Of a DNA stretch of 64,000 nt, positions 17,648-26,783 are shown one piece after another. Where the stretch lies: the NCBI GenBank assembly GCA_016183765.1, contig JACPEA010000013.1, forward strand, positions 532,986 to 596,985, written 5' to 3'. Made by a program: the position numbers and the translations under genes. Positions within the stretch are counted from its first letter, which is position 1. Each line of letters starts with the position of its first letter. The stretch comes from Bacteroidota bacterium (lineage in GTDB: Bacteria; Bacteroidota; Bacteroidia; Chitinophagales; Chitinophagaceae). A model generated the notes under the pieces. That model saw only the letters and a program-made list of their open reading frames with translations. It was not told where the DNA came from and made no database searches.

Positions 17648-19012
17648 GTGGTAAAAATATTTTTTAGGAGGTCCTTTTTTTTCTCTCTTTTCTGCCTGCT
17701 GTTATTGGCCGGAGTTTCTGCACAGAAAACAAAATCCATTACCCCGGAAACAGCGCTGAACCGTTACCTGAATAATGGCGATACAACCTACCATTGGGTG
17801 ATAAAAGATACCCAAACAATCGGTGACGTGCACGTATATGGCCTGGTGCTTACATCGCAGAAATGGAGGGAGCATACCTGGGTTCACCAATTGAGCGTCT
17901 TTGTTCCCAAAGAAATCGGGCACGATGGAGCATTACTGCATATTGACGGAGGATCGATCAATAAACAGGGAGAACCTAACTGGAGCTCAAAAAATGCGAT
18001 TGCAGAAGCTTATGCAGACATGGCCAGGCTTAATATGGCTGTGGTGGCAATTCTGAAACAGACACCCAACCAGCCGTTGTACAATGATCTTACGGAAGAT
18101 GCCCTGATCTCATTCACTTTACACAATTTTAAAAAGGATGGCGATTATACCTGGCCCTTGCTTTTTCCGATGGTAAAAAGTGCCAAAAGGGCCATGGATG
18201 CCGTTCAGGAATTCAGCAGGCAGAAGACAGGCAGGGATATCAAGCGGTTTGTTGTTTCAGGCGCTTCCAAAAGAGGCTGGACTACCTGGCTTACGGGTGC
18301 CAATGATAAACGTGTGGCAGCTATTGCCCCGATGGTGATTGATATGCTGAATATGTCTGTAAGCATGAATTATCAGATCAAAATGTGGAACGACTACAGT
18401 GTCCAGATTGAGGATTATGTGAAACTCGGAATTGTACAGGATTTTGCCTCAGGAAGTGGCAAAGCCATCACTACTATGATCGATCCTTATTCTTACCGAA
18501 AGAGCCTGACTATGCCCAAAATGATCTTCATGGGCACCAACGATGAATACTGGCCCATTGATAATATAAAAAATTATCTCGACAGTATCCCCGGACAGAA
18601 CCTGATCCACTATATTCCCAATGCCGGTCACAGCATGGGCGACAAAAGAGAAGTGCTTTCCACCCTAAGTTCCTTCTTCGGACTGACACTTGCCAAAACA
18701 AAATATCCCGTATGTACCTGGAAATTTTCCAATACAACAGGGGGTGTGAAGCTGACGATTAAAGCAACGGCGGATAAATTGACTGATGTAATCATATGGA
18801 CAGTTGATTCGAAGGACAAGGATTTCCGGAATGATAAATGGGAGTCCACCAGCCTCGGTATCCAGAAACAATCAACTGTAGAGATCCTGAAAGAATACCC
18901 CAAAACAGGATACCGTTCTTTTTATGTAAATCTAAAGTATAAAGACGCCAATGGGAACGAATATACCGAGAGTACCCGGGTATTCACAACAGACGAGAAA
19001 GAAGTGCTGTAA
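17648..19012 (+). CDS. PhoPQ-activated pathogenicity-related (PqaA-like) alpha/beta hydrolase
   Basis: A 454-residue secreted protein of the PhoPQ-activated pathogenicity-related family. The start is a GTG at 17648, 28 bases after susD, giving a basic n-region and a signal peptide ending GVSAQ. Family marks are YVWVIKDT-like and LTSQKWREHTWVH early on, the nucleophile elbow VSGASKRGWTTW with the probable catalytic serine, and the later segment IFMGTNDEYWPIDN carrying an acid, then AGHSMG with the histidine. This is a serine-hydrolase arrangement, but the natural substrate of the family is not established. Within this locus it may remove esters from the polysaccharide being imported. Confidence 0.87.
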   Translation: MVKIFFRRSFFFSLFCLLLLAGVSAQKTKSITPETALNRYLNNGDTTYHWVIKDTQTIGDVHVYGLVLTSQKWREHTWVHQLSVFVPKEIGHDGALLHIDGGSINKQGEPNWSSKNAIAEAYADMARLNMAVVAILKQTPNQPLYNDLTEDALISFTLHNFKKDGDYTWPLLFPMVKSAKRAMDAVQEFSRQKTGRDIKRFVVSGASKRGWTTWLTGANDKRVAAIAPMVIDMLNMSVSMNYQIKMWNDYSVQIEDYVKLGIVQDFASGSGKAITTMIDPYSYRKSLTMPKMIFMGTNDEYWPIDNIKNYLDSIPGQNLIHYIPNAGHSMGDKREVLSTLSSFFGLTLAKTKYPVCTWKFSNTTGGVKLTIKATADKLTDVIIWTVDSKDKDFRNDKWESTSLGIQKQSTVEILKEYPKTGYRSFYVNLKYKDANGNEYTESTRVFTTDEKEVL

Positions 19013-19204
19013 TCTGTGTGTGTACTGATCGCGGACTGAAAATAACAGGCGAGATCGGGAAGTGATTTCGTAGCGTATGCGCACCATAAAACGGATCAAT
19101 TCAGTAGCGGATACGGTTATTCCGGACGTCTTGCGCCACGATCGATTGGTTGGGTAAGATTTGTTATGTAAGTAACAAAAAGACTTTAATAGTAAAATCG
19201 ATGT

Positions 19205-20089
19205 ATGTTTTGCCAAAAAACTTTTTTTGTGCTGGGGTTGTTATTAGTGACCTTATTCTGCCAGGGGCAATCGGCGTTAATAAAAACGGATAATGGGAAG
19301 AATGTTACGCTGCCTTCCTTCCGGAAATTGTATAATGTGTCATACAGCCAGGATGATCCCGAGAATATTATGGATGTATACCTGCCCGCCGTTTATGATA
19401 GCAGTAAAGTGATCATTTATTTACACGGAAGTGGGTGGACCGGTGGTGACAAGGATGAATTTCCCGGGATGATGATTGATGAACTGGTAGGCAAACGTAA
19501 GTACATACTGGTTTCTGCCAACTACCGCTTGATAAAAGAGGGGAGAAACCGTTTCCCCTCACAGATGGAAGATATTCGTAAACTACTCTCATATCTGGCA
19601 CAGAATGCAGAAAAATACCATTATAGCAATAAAGAGTTTGCTTTGATGGGAGGCAGTGCAGGTGCTTATCTGGCAATGTTGTATGCGTATGGGTATGATT
19701 CTTTAAAACAGGTGAAAGCGGTGGTTGATTTCTGGGGACCAACGGACCTGGCAGACCGTTCTGTGCTGGATGAGAACAAAGAAGCAGAGGCCAAAGTGGT
19801 AAACCTGCTTGGTACAGATGATCCGGCTGCAAAAATCAGGTTTACAGCAAGCCCTTTTTATCGTGTTACCCCCGAAACAGGTGTGCCCACTCTGTTATTT
19901 CATGGGGGTAAAGATCCACTGGTACATGTGTCGCAGGCAGATAAAATGTACCGTAAACTGAAGGAACTGAATATTCCCAGTCAATATGAATATTACCCGG
20001 ACGAACAGCATGGGATGAAGGGTGCCGCCGGAGTAGATGTGTTTGTAAAAACACTTGGCTGGCTGTCAAAATATTTTCCATCTAAATAA
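19205..20089 (+). CDS. Secreted alpha/beta-hydrolase esterase (BD-FAE-like)
   Basis: A 294-residue protein with a signal peptide (about 1-21, ending LFCQGQ) and an alpha/beta-hydrolase fold. Visible elements are IYLHGSGWTGGDKDEF (oxyanion-hole HG...W), the nucleophile elbow MGGSAGAYLA, the acid in GGKDPLVHVS and the histidine in DEQHGMKG. It resembles carboxylesterase/BD-FAE enzymes that cut feruloyl, acetyl or similar esters off glycans. The C-terminal half of the next gene is a close paralogue, clearly more than half identical by eye along its length, so the pair arose by tandem duplication. It lies 192 bases after the PqaA-like gene, a gap in which nothing recognisable was seen. Confidence 0.88.
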   Translation: MFCQKTFFVLGLLLVTLFCQGQSALIKTDNGKNVTLPSFRKLYNVSYSQDDPENIMDVYLPAVYDSSKVIIYLHGSGWTGGDKDEFPGMMIDELVGKRKYILVSANYRLIKEGRNRFPSQMEDIRKLLSYLAQNAEKYHYSNKEFALMGGSAGAYLAMLYAYGYDSLKQVKAVVDFWGPTDLADRSVLDENKEAEAKVVNLLGTDDPAAKIRFTASPFYRVTPETGVPTLLFHGGKDPLVHVSQADKMYRKLKELNIPSQYEYYPDEQHGMKGAAGVDVFVKTLGWLSKYFPSK

Positions 20090-20099
20090 ATGGTATATC

Positions 20100-21731
20100 A
20101 TGCATTTACAAAAAATGATTGCATCTGTATTTCTTTCCTGTCTTACCTGGGCAGGCCTGGCACAACAGGGTGCTGCCCCCATGCCGGTATCGCGGCATGG
20201 ATTTGTAGTTATTGCACACAGGGGTAATCATCAGCTGAAACCGGAAAATACAACCGCCGCTGTAGAAGCAGCTATTGAAGCAGGTGCAGATTATGTTGAG
20301 GTAGACCTGCGAACCACTAAAGACGGGAAGCTGGTGCTTTGTCATGATGAAACAGTAGACCGTACCACCAACGGAAAAGGACGTGTAAAAGACCTTACCT
20401 GGGATGAGTTATCAAAACTTACCACTACAGGTAAAGATGGTAAAGCCTACCGGGTGCCGGAATTGACTGAAATATTGCAGGTCTGTAAGGATAAAATCAA
20501 TATCTACCTGGATTTTAAGGATGCAGATGTGGCAGAAACATACCGGCAATTAAAAACGGCAGGTATGACAAAACAGGTGATGGTTTACCTGAATAAGGTA
20601 GATCAATACCTGGCCTGGAGAAAACTGGTTCCCGAAATGCCATTGATGACAAGTTTACCCGGGTCGATAGCAACGCGTGAAGACCTGCTGGTATTGTTGG
20701 ATAAAATGCAGCTGGAAGGCCTGGATAATGTGAAAGACAGTGCCATGTTAACGGCCGCACGCACCAATGGAATTCATGTATGGATCGATGTGCAGGGATC
20801 AGATGAGAACCCGGCGAAATGGAGAGCCGCCATGAACAAAGGCATTCAGGGGGTACAGACAGATCATCCCGAAGAACTGGTGAAATTTCTGGAGCAGCAC
20901 AACCTGCGGAATGGCGCAACGGTGCTACCGGTAACCTATCCTCCCAAAACGGAAGCCAGTTACCGAAAACAATTGGATGTGCCCTATAGCATGACCTATC
21001 CCGAAGATGTGCTGGACGTGTATTTTCCAAAGGTTTATGATAGTGCCAAAGTGCTGCTGTATATACATGGGGGGTCCTGGACATCAGGGGATAAAAGCGA
21101 GTTCCCGGCTAGCCTGGTAGAGGAATTGGTTGGAAAGCGAAAATACATAGTGGTGTCCATGAACTACCGTTTGATCAAAGAAGGGAAGAACCATTTTCCT
21201 TCTCAGATGGAAGATGTAGCCAGTGCCATGCGTTTTCTTACCATGGCTGCTAAAAAATTTCATTTTAATGCAAAAGAATTTGCGCTGATGGGCGGAAGCG
21301 CCGGTGCACAGATGGCTATGTTATACGCATATGGCTATGATGTAAATAAACAGGTGAAAACAGTGATTGATCTTTGGGGGCCAACAGATTTTACCGACCC
21401 ATCCGTTCGTGAACCAGGCACCGATGCGGACCGGATTTCGGTTAACTTATTGGGAGAGACTGATCCCCAAGCTAAAATTGCCTTTGACGCAAGTCCATAC
21501 CATAAGGCTACCAAAGAATCGGCCGTTCCCTCTGTTTTTTTTCATGGCGGGTCTGACCCATTGGTACATGTAAGCCAGGCAGAAAAAATGTATAAAAAAC
21601 TGCTCTCCTTACAGGTGCCGGCTAAGCTTGAGATATACCCGAACGAAAAACATGGTATTAGCGGAGCCGTTCGACCGGATCTTTTTGCCAAAGTGATTGC
21701 CTGGTTAGAAGAATATTTTCCTTCAAAATAA
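20100..21731 (+). CDS. Fusion of glycerophosphodiester phosphodiesterase and BD-FAE-like esterase
   Basis: A 543-residue secreted two-domain enzyme. After a signal peptide (about 1-21) the first domain (about 30-270) is GDPD: IAHRGNHQLKPENT holds the HRG and Asn, YVEVDLR the metal-binding Glu-x-Asp, and LCHDETVDRTTNG the second catalytic His. The second domain (about 290-543) is an alpha/beta hydrolase with YIHGGSWTSGDK, MGGSAGAQMA, GGSDPLVHVS and NEKHGISG, paralogous to the preceding gene. Start set at 20100, 10 bases after the previous stop; the frame opens at 20055 inside the previous gene. GDPD enzymes cleave glycerophosphodiesters, so the pair may act on a glycan or lipid carrying both phosphodiesters and esters; that is inference. 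Confidence 0.9.
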   Translation: MHLQKMIASVFLSCLTWAGLAQQGAAPMPVSRHGFVVIAHRGNHQLKPENTTAAVEAAIEAGADYVEVDLRTTKDGKLVLCHDETVDRTTNGKGRVKDLTWDELSKLTTTGKDGKAYRVPELTEILQVCKDKINIYLDFKDADVAETYRQLKTAGMTKQVMVYLNKVDQYLAWRKLVPEMPLMTSLPGSIATREDLLVLLDKMQLEGLDNVKDSAMLTAARTNGIHVWIDVQGSDENPAKWRAAMNKGIQGVQTDHPEELVKFLEQHNLRNGATVLPVTYPPKTEASYRKQLDVPYSMTYPEDVLDVYFPKVYDSAKVLLYIHGGSWTSGDKSEFPASLVEELVGKRKYIVVSMNYRLIKEGKNHFPSQMEDVASAMRFLTMAAKKFHFNAKEFALMGGSAGAQMAMLYAYGYDVNKQVKTVIDLWGPTDFTDPSVREPGTDADRISVNLLGETDPQAKIAFDASPYHKATKESAVPSVFFHGGSDPLVHVSQAEKMYKKLLSLQVPAKLEIYPNEKHGISGAVRPDLFAKVIAWLEEYFPSK

Positions 21732-21779
21732 ATGATGCCGGAAGGGTATCATTATACTTAATTGTTTGAAAGACTGATA

Positions 21780-23942
21780 ATGAAACGAACCTGTTCCATA
21801 CTGATTTTATTATTTCTTGTTTTTTCCCTGTGGGCATCCGCAGCAGATCCGGACCTGCCTTTTAAGCAGGCGGTTGCCCAAAAATATAAAATACCCTCTG
21901 CGTTAAATGGCGCTGAACTGAAAAAAGTGCTGGTCGATTACAATGATGTAGTTTACGTACTGAGCTCAATAGGTCTTTTCCGGGTAGAAGAAAAAGCATT
22001 GGTTAAAGATCTCCGGTATACACCGCTTTCTCCGAAGATCCCGGTTGATATAGCGATACAGGAAACATCCGGTCATCTGTATTACCTGTACGAGGATAAA
22101 GTGCTGACCAATGGTTATGCGGGTGTTCCCTACACCATTTTGCCCAAGGCAAAGTATACTAAACTGGCAGTGGCAGGGGATGGGACTGTTCTGTTAGCAG
22201 GAAATGAATCACTGGCGATGGTCAGAATGAATGTGTTGTTCAACATTGTGTTACCTGCCGGCGAAGCAGTCCGGGATATATATATACATAAAGGAGTGTT
22301 TTATGTGCTGGGTAAGCAAACCCTTTATCGGTATGAAGCGGGTCGGTTAATAGCGTTGCATACCGCACATAATATACAGGCAGTAGCTTTTGAGAAGTCA
22401 GAAATCATTATCGGTACCACAGATGGTTTTTATGGTATTCATAGCTTAAGTGGTGACCGTAGTTTTGGGTTGCAGAATAAAGTTCCTGTGCCTGATATCA
22501 AAGTATTACTGATGGCAGGCGGAAATATTTGGGCAGGAACCCCGGAAGGGGCATTTATGCGCGAGCCTTTGGGCTCTTATCGGTATTATGCGTCACAACG
22601 CTGGTTGCAGGATGATGATGTTGCTGGTATGACATCCGATAGCAAGGGTAATGTGTATTGTTTGACCCGGAAAGGGTTGAGCCAGATCCAATTCGCCAGC
22701 TATACACTGGCACAAAAAGCAGCGTATTATCAAAATAAGATCAGGCAGCGGCATATTCGTTACGGATTGATTTCAGAAGTTTTTTTTACGCAGCCCGGCG
22801 AAATGGAAACTGCTGAAATGAAAGACACGGATAACGACGGATTATGGAGCTCTTTTTATCTCGGAAGCCAGGCATTCAGGTATGCAGTTACCCGGGAAAA
22901 AGAAGCCAAACGTTATGCCTGGGAATGCTTTGAAGCATTTGAACGGTTGATCAGTATTAATCCGTTGCAGGGTTTCCCTTCCAGAACTTTTGAACGGATT
23001 GAGTACCGGCATTCAGACCCGCATGCCTGGCGTAAATCGCAGGATCCCGAATGGGAGTGGAAAGGAACAACCAGCAGCGATGAGTTCGTGGGACATATTT
23101 TTGCCGCCGCCGTAATGCACCAGTTTGCAGCAGAAACCCAGGACGAAAAGAAAAGAGTGGCCGATTTTGTTGATAAAATACTTACACATATTATCAATAA
23201 CAATTATTATTTTATTGATGCAGATGGTAAACCAACGCGATGGGGAAGATGGAATCCGGAATACATCAACTGGTTCCCCGAAACTATCAGCGACAGGAAA
23301 CTGGGTAGCACCACTATTATTGCAGGACTTCAATTGGGATATGCATTAACGGGTAAATCGATCTATCGTACAGAAGCAAACCGATTGATGAATGAACACG
23401 GATACCTGAAAAACATTTTAATTGATTGTAAGAAGATCGCTGTAACACCAGGTTATGTACATATGGATGATACACTCGGAGATGGATGGAATCATTCAGA
23501 TGATGAGATGTCGTTTCTGACGTACTGGGTATTGTACCATTTTGCATTTTCCGATTCACTTAAAAAACAATATGCCAGCGCTATCAGGAATCATTGGGAG
23601 GCAGAACTGCCTGAAAGGGATGGGTTATGGAACCTGATTGCCAGGGGAACAGCGGGCGTTATGGATAAACCATCCGTTTTCTGGTACCTGAAAGAATTTC
23701 CCATAGACCTGGTTCGCTGGAGTGTGAAAAATTCACATCGGAAAGACCTGGAATTTCTGCCTGAAAATCTGCGGGGACAAACCACCAGGATACAGATACC
23801 CTTATCAGAACAGCCTATGCACCGTCACAACACGAATCCGTTTATTTTAGATGGAGGCGATGGCGGCAGGGCTGAACTGGCAGGCGACGAATACCTGCTG
23901 CCTTACTGGATGGCACGTTACCTAAAAGTGATCGATAAATAA
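21780..23942 (+). CDS. Secreted propeller-like plus helical-domain protein of unknown function
   Basis: A 720-residue protein with a signal peptide (about 1-22, ending WASA). It has two parts. Residues about 25-320 carry repeated short beta segments (VYVLSSIGLFRVEE, VLLAGNESLAMV, IIIGTTDGFYGI, IWAGTPEGAFM, VYCLTRKGLSQI) like the ligand-binding propeller of Bacteroidota hybrid sensors. From about residue 350 a different domain starts with MKDTDNDGLWSSFYLGSQ and continues as helix-rich sequence with conserved-looking GFPSRTFERI, DELVG-like, DGWNHSDDEMSFL and DGGDGGRAELAG; it resembles an (alpha/alpha) toroid hydrolase or lyase. I do not recognise the family. Start chosen at 21780 to give the signal peptide. 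It ends flush against the GH127 gene. A catabolic role in the locus is likely. Confidence 0.8.
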   Translation: MKRTCSILILLFLVFSLWASAADPDLPFKQAVAQKYKIPSALNGAELKKVLVDYNDVVYVLSSIGLFRVEEKALVKDLRYTPLSPKIPVDIAIQETSGHLYYLYEDKVLTNGYAGVPYTILPKAKYTKLAVAGDGTVLLAGNESLAMVRMNVLFNIVLPAGEAVRDIYIHKGVFYVLGKQTLYRYEAGRLIALHTAHNIQAVAFEKSEIIIGTTDGFYGIHSLSGDRSFGLQNKVPVPDIKVLLMAGGNIWAGTPEGAFMREPLGSYRYYASQRWLQDDDVAGMTSDSKGNVYCLTRKGLSQIQFASYTLAQKAAYYQNKIRQRHIRYGLISEVFFTQPGEMETAEMKDTDNDGLWSSFYLGSQAFRYAVTREKEAKRYAWECFEAFERLISINPLQGFPSRTFERIEYRHSDPHAWRKSQDPEWEWKGTTSSDEFVGHIFAAAVMHQFAAETQDEKKRVADFVDKILTHIINNNYYFIDADGKPTRWGRWNPEYINWFPETISDRKLGSTTIIAGLQLGYALTGKSIYRTEANRLMNEHGYLKNILIDCKKIAVTPGYVHMDDTLGDGWNHSDDEMSFLTYWVLYHFAFSDSLKKQYASAIRNHWEAELPERDGLWNLIARGTAGVMDKPSVFWYLKEFPIDLVRWSVKNSHRKDLEFLPENLRGQTTRIQIPLSEQPMHRHNTNPFILDGGDGGRAELAGDEYLLPYWMARYLKVIDK

Positions 23943-25817
23943 ATGAGGATACCTGCTTACCCTTTTTGTATGAAGTATTTGTTGTTTTTACTGATCGGCA
24001 GTTTACTGGCTGTTACCGGCAATGCCTCAGTGAAAGACAGTTCAGCAGGCTATCGTATTGCCAACGCTGTTCCGGATGTATACCAGCCGGTTGAGCAGGT
24101 TGCATTTTCGGGCTTGCTGCATGAACACGTGATCATTAACCTTCAAAAGCGGCTCCTTCAGATCGATTCTGCCATATTGTTATCGGGTTTTGTAAAAAGA
24201 CCCGGCAAACAGTCATGGATAGGAGAGCATATGGGTAAGTTTCTGAATGCGGCATCCAATAGTTACAGGTATTCCCATGACCCCGCCATTAAGTTGCTGA
24301 TGGACGAAATGGTCCGAAAATATCTGGCTACACAATTGCCAGATGGGTATCTGGGAACTTATTTGCCCGAAAAATATTGGAAGTCCTGGGATGTGTGGGC
24401 GCACAAATATGCCATGATCGGTTTAATGAGTTATTATTCCGTTACGGGAGATCAGAAAGCAATAGAGGCGGCGATCAAAGTTGCCAACCTGATCTGTCGT
24501 GTTTTTGGCGATAAACCCGGCCAGCTGGATCTTAACAAAGCGGGATACCAGGAAGGGATGGCTTCGGGAAGCATTCTTGAACCCATGATCGATCTGTACC
24601 GTTATACCGGCAATGGCATTTACCTGGATTTTGCCCGTTATATACTTCGGGCATGGGAAACAGAAACGGGGCCAAAGATCATGAGTAAGCTTGCTGAATA
24701 TGGAAAAGTCAATAAGGTGGCCAATGCCAAAGCATATGAAATGTTATCCTGCTTTACGGGTATTTTGAAATACTACCGCCTGACAGGTGAAAAAAACTTG
24801 CTCGAACCCATGCAGCTTGCCTGGAAAGATATTGTTGATAATCGTTTGTATATTACCGGTACGGCAAGTTCAGATGAAGTGTTCAAAGATGACCACTTGT
24901 TGCCGGCCGATTCAATAAGTCAGATGGGAGAAGGATGTGTAACTACCACCTGGATACAGTTTAACGAGCAGTTACTCACTGTTACCGGTGAATATAAGTA
25001 TGCGGACGAAATTGAGAAGACCGTCTACAATCATTTACTCGCCGCACAAAATCCGGCTTCGGGTTGTGTAAGTTTTTATACCCTGCTGCAGGGGCCTAAA
25101 CTATACAAATGTGATGATGGGATGTCTTGTTGTCTCTCCAGCATCTCCAGAGGCATTTCCATGATCCCCCGGTTGATATGGGGTAAGATCAGAGGCTCCA
25201 TGTCCGTGCTGATGTTTGAGCCAGGTGAGCTTACCGACAGTATCGTTACCCCTGCGGGTTCAAAAGTATTATTGCAATTAACCGCTGTTACGGATTTTCC
25301 GGTTTCGGGTAACATCAATTATCGGGTAAATGCATCTGCTCCTGAAAAGTTCATGCTGCAGTTCAGGGTGCCATCCTGGGCGGTTAATTTTTCGGTGACA
25401 GTAAATGGGGTGAAACAGAAAAATCTTATTCGGGATCATTTTTTTCAGATAGATAGAACCTGGGGAAGACACGACAATGTGAAGGTCAGCTTTGATATGC
25501 CCTTGCAGGTGATCAGTGGAAAACCTTATTACGAAAACTCAATTGCATTCAAACGGGGACCGCAGGTATTATCACTTGATTCTGCGATAAATCGGTCCTG
25601 GCTTCCGTTTGTAACTGCCCGCAAACTAGCCCGGTACCAGCTTCGGTATAATCGCTCTGTATTACCTGCCGGATGGATCGGGAAACAGGCTTACCAGGTT
25701 CTGCAGAAGGGGACTGCCAAAGCACCCGTTTGTAACCTGGTTCCTTATGCAGATGCAGGGCAGTTATCCACTATGCAGCAGGTATGGATTCCATTAGTAA
25801 ACACTCCTGAAAAATAA
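23943..25817 (+). CDS. GH127 (DUF1680) glycoside hydrolase, beta-L-arabinofuranosidase-like
   Basis: A secreted enzyme of up to 624 residues. It has the GH127 layout: an N-terminal (alpha/alpha)6 catalytic barrel (about 60-430) followed by beta-sandwich domains. In the characterised enzyme a zinc site is made by Glu-x-Cys and a Cys-Cys pair, one of which is the nucleophile. Here MGEGCVTTTW supplies the Glu and first Cys, and MSCCLSSISRG supplies the Cys pair, so the site is intact. Family members release beta-L-arabinofuranose or, in related clades, other sugars. The start at 23943 directly abuts the previous stop; an ATG at 23970 gives a cleaner signal peptide (MKYLLFLLIG) and may be the real one. 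Confidence 0.9.
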   Translation: MRIPAYPFCMKYLLFLLIGSLLAVTGNASVKDSSAGYRIANAVPDVYQPVEQVAFSGLLHEHVIINLQKRLLQIDSAILLSGFVKRPGKQSWIGEHMGKFLNAASNSYRYSHDPAIKLLMDEMVRKYLATQLPDGYLGTYLPEKYWKSWDVWAHKYAMIGLMSYYSVTGDQKAIEAAIKVANLICRVFGDKPGQLDLNKAGYQEGMASGSILEPMIDLYRYTGNGIYLDFARYILRAWETETGPKIMSKLAEYGKVNKVANAKAYEMLSCFTGILKYYRLTGEKNLLEPMQLAWKDIVDNRLYITGTASSDEVFKDDHLLPADSISQMGEGCVTTTWIQFNEQLLTVTGEYKYADEIEKTVYNHLLAAQNPASGCVSFYTLLQGPKLYKCDDGMSCCLSSISRGISMIPRLIWGKIRGSMSVLMFEPGELTDSIVTPAGSKVLLQLTAVTDFPVSGNINYRVNASAPEKFMLQFRVPSWAVNFSVTVNGVKQKNLIRDHFFQIDRTWGRHDNVKVSFDMPLQVISGKPYYENSIAFKRGPQVLSLDSAINRSWLPFVTARKLARYQLRYNRSVLPAGWIGKQAYQVLQKGTAKAPVCNLVPYADAGQLSTMQQVWIPLVNTPEK

Positions 25818-26070
25818 GCTTATGATGACTGTGTTATCACTGTGGGTAGGGGTATCCCTTGTTAAACAAATCCTATTGTATTTTATTGAGGATCATCATT
25901 TTAGACTATATCCACCTGGAAGGGAAGTGCCGGTCACTGAATTTTCAGGCTGAATGTAGAGGGAGGGGGTTTTTATTGTGTTCTGTTTTCATTGTCATCC
26001 TTTTTTATCGGTAATGGATTGGTAACATTCATAATAAATGGTTATATTGTTTATGATTTATTTTTGACGC

Positions 26071-26634
26071 ATGCCAACAGAAAAAAAGTATGAAGAATCG
26101 ATCCTGATTACTTTGCTTGCCAATGATAGCGAGCATGCTTTTCGGCTGTTGTATGAACGTTACTATAACAGGATATATAGACTCTCCATCCGCTATCTGA
26201 AATCGCCGGTTCTTGCACAGGAAATTGTGCAGGATGTGTTTCTGAAACTATGGTTTGAACGGAAAAATATGAAGCCGGAATTACCCGTAGAAGCATGGCT
26301 GGTTACTGTTGCCCAGAATAAGCTGATCAACCAGCTAAAGAAGCTGGCCAGTGAATGGAATATGCGTAAAACATATATGGAAGAGGTCAAGAGCAATGAA
26401 GCAGAAGCGGAAGCAAAACTGTTCAATGCTGATCTTGAGAAGCAGGTGCAATCGTTGATCAATACCCTGCCCCAGATGCAGAAACAGGTATACCAGTTTG
26501 CTAAAATAAATGGCTTGTCCTATAGCGAAATAGCTACCCGGCTGAATATTTCTCCCCTCACCGTAAAAACACATATGGCAAGAGCCATCGATAAGATCCG
26601 TAAATCCCTCTCAGAATTTGGAATAGGCTTATAA
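26071..26634 (+). CDS. ECF-type RNA polymerase sigma factor
   Basis: A 187-residue sigma-70 family factor of the Bacteroidota ECF group. Region 2 is present as LLYERYYNRIYRLSIRYL followed by EIVQDVFLKLWFER, and region 4 as the helix-turn-helix YSEIATRLNISPLTVKTHMA, which reads the -35 element. Such factors are released by a FecR-type anti-sigma when the SusC partner binds substrate. No fecR follows it here; the locus's fecR is at 10997, upstream of susC, so the usual sigma-fecR-susC-susD order is broken. The gene stands alone: 253 bases after GH127 and 149 bases before the DUF5009 gene. A TATTTTTG at 26059-26066 resembles a -7 element but would put the transcript start at the ATG. Confidence 0.93.
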   Translation: MPTEKKYEESILITLLANDSEHAFRLLYERYYNRIYRLSIRYLKSPVLAQEIVQDVFLKLWFERKNMKPELPVEAWLVTVAQNKLINQLKKLASEWNMRKTYMEEVKSNEAEAEAKLFNADLEKQVQSLINTLPQMQKQVYQFAKINGLSYSEIATRLNISPLTVKTHMARAIDKIRKSLSEFGIGL

Positions 26635-26783
26635 ATAGTCCGGATCGATTAGCTGACCTGCTTCAATACAGTAGTTTATCAAAAAAAATATAAGTCTATT
26701 CCTGACAGCTATTTCCTTACCTGATCAAGCCTGTATCATTTTACAGCACTGTTTACCGTATCTGTTATCCGTAAATCTTATGT

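Noticed and set aside
26036..26066. Promoter for the ECF sigma gene
   Set aside because: TATTTTTG fits the -7 pattern but no TTTG at -33 exists and the transcript would begin at the start codon.
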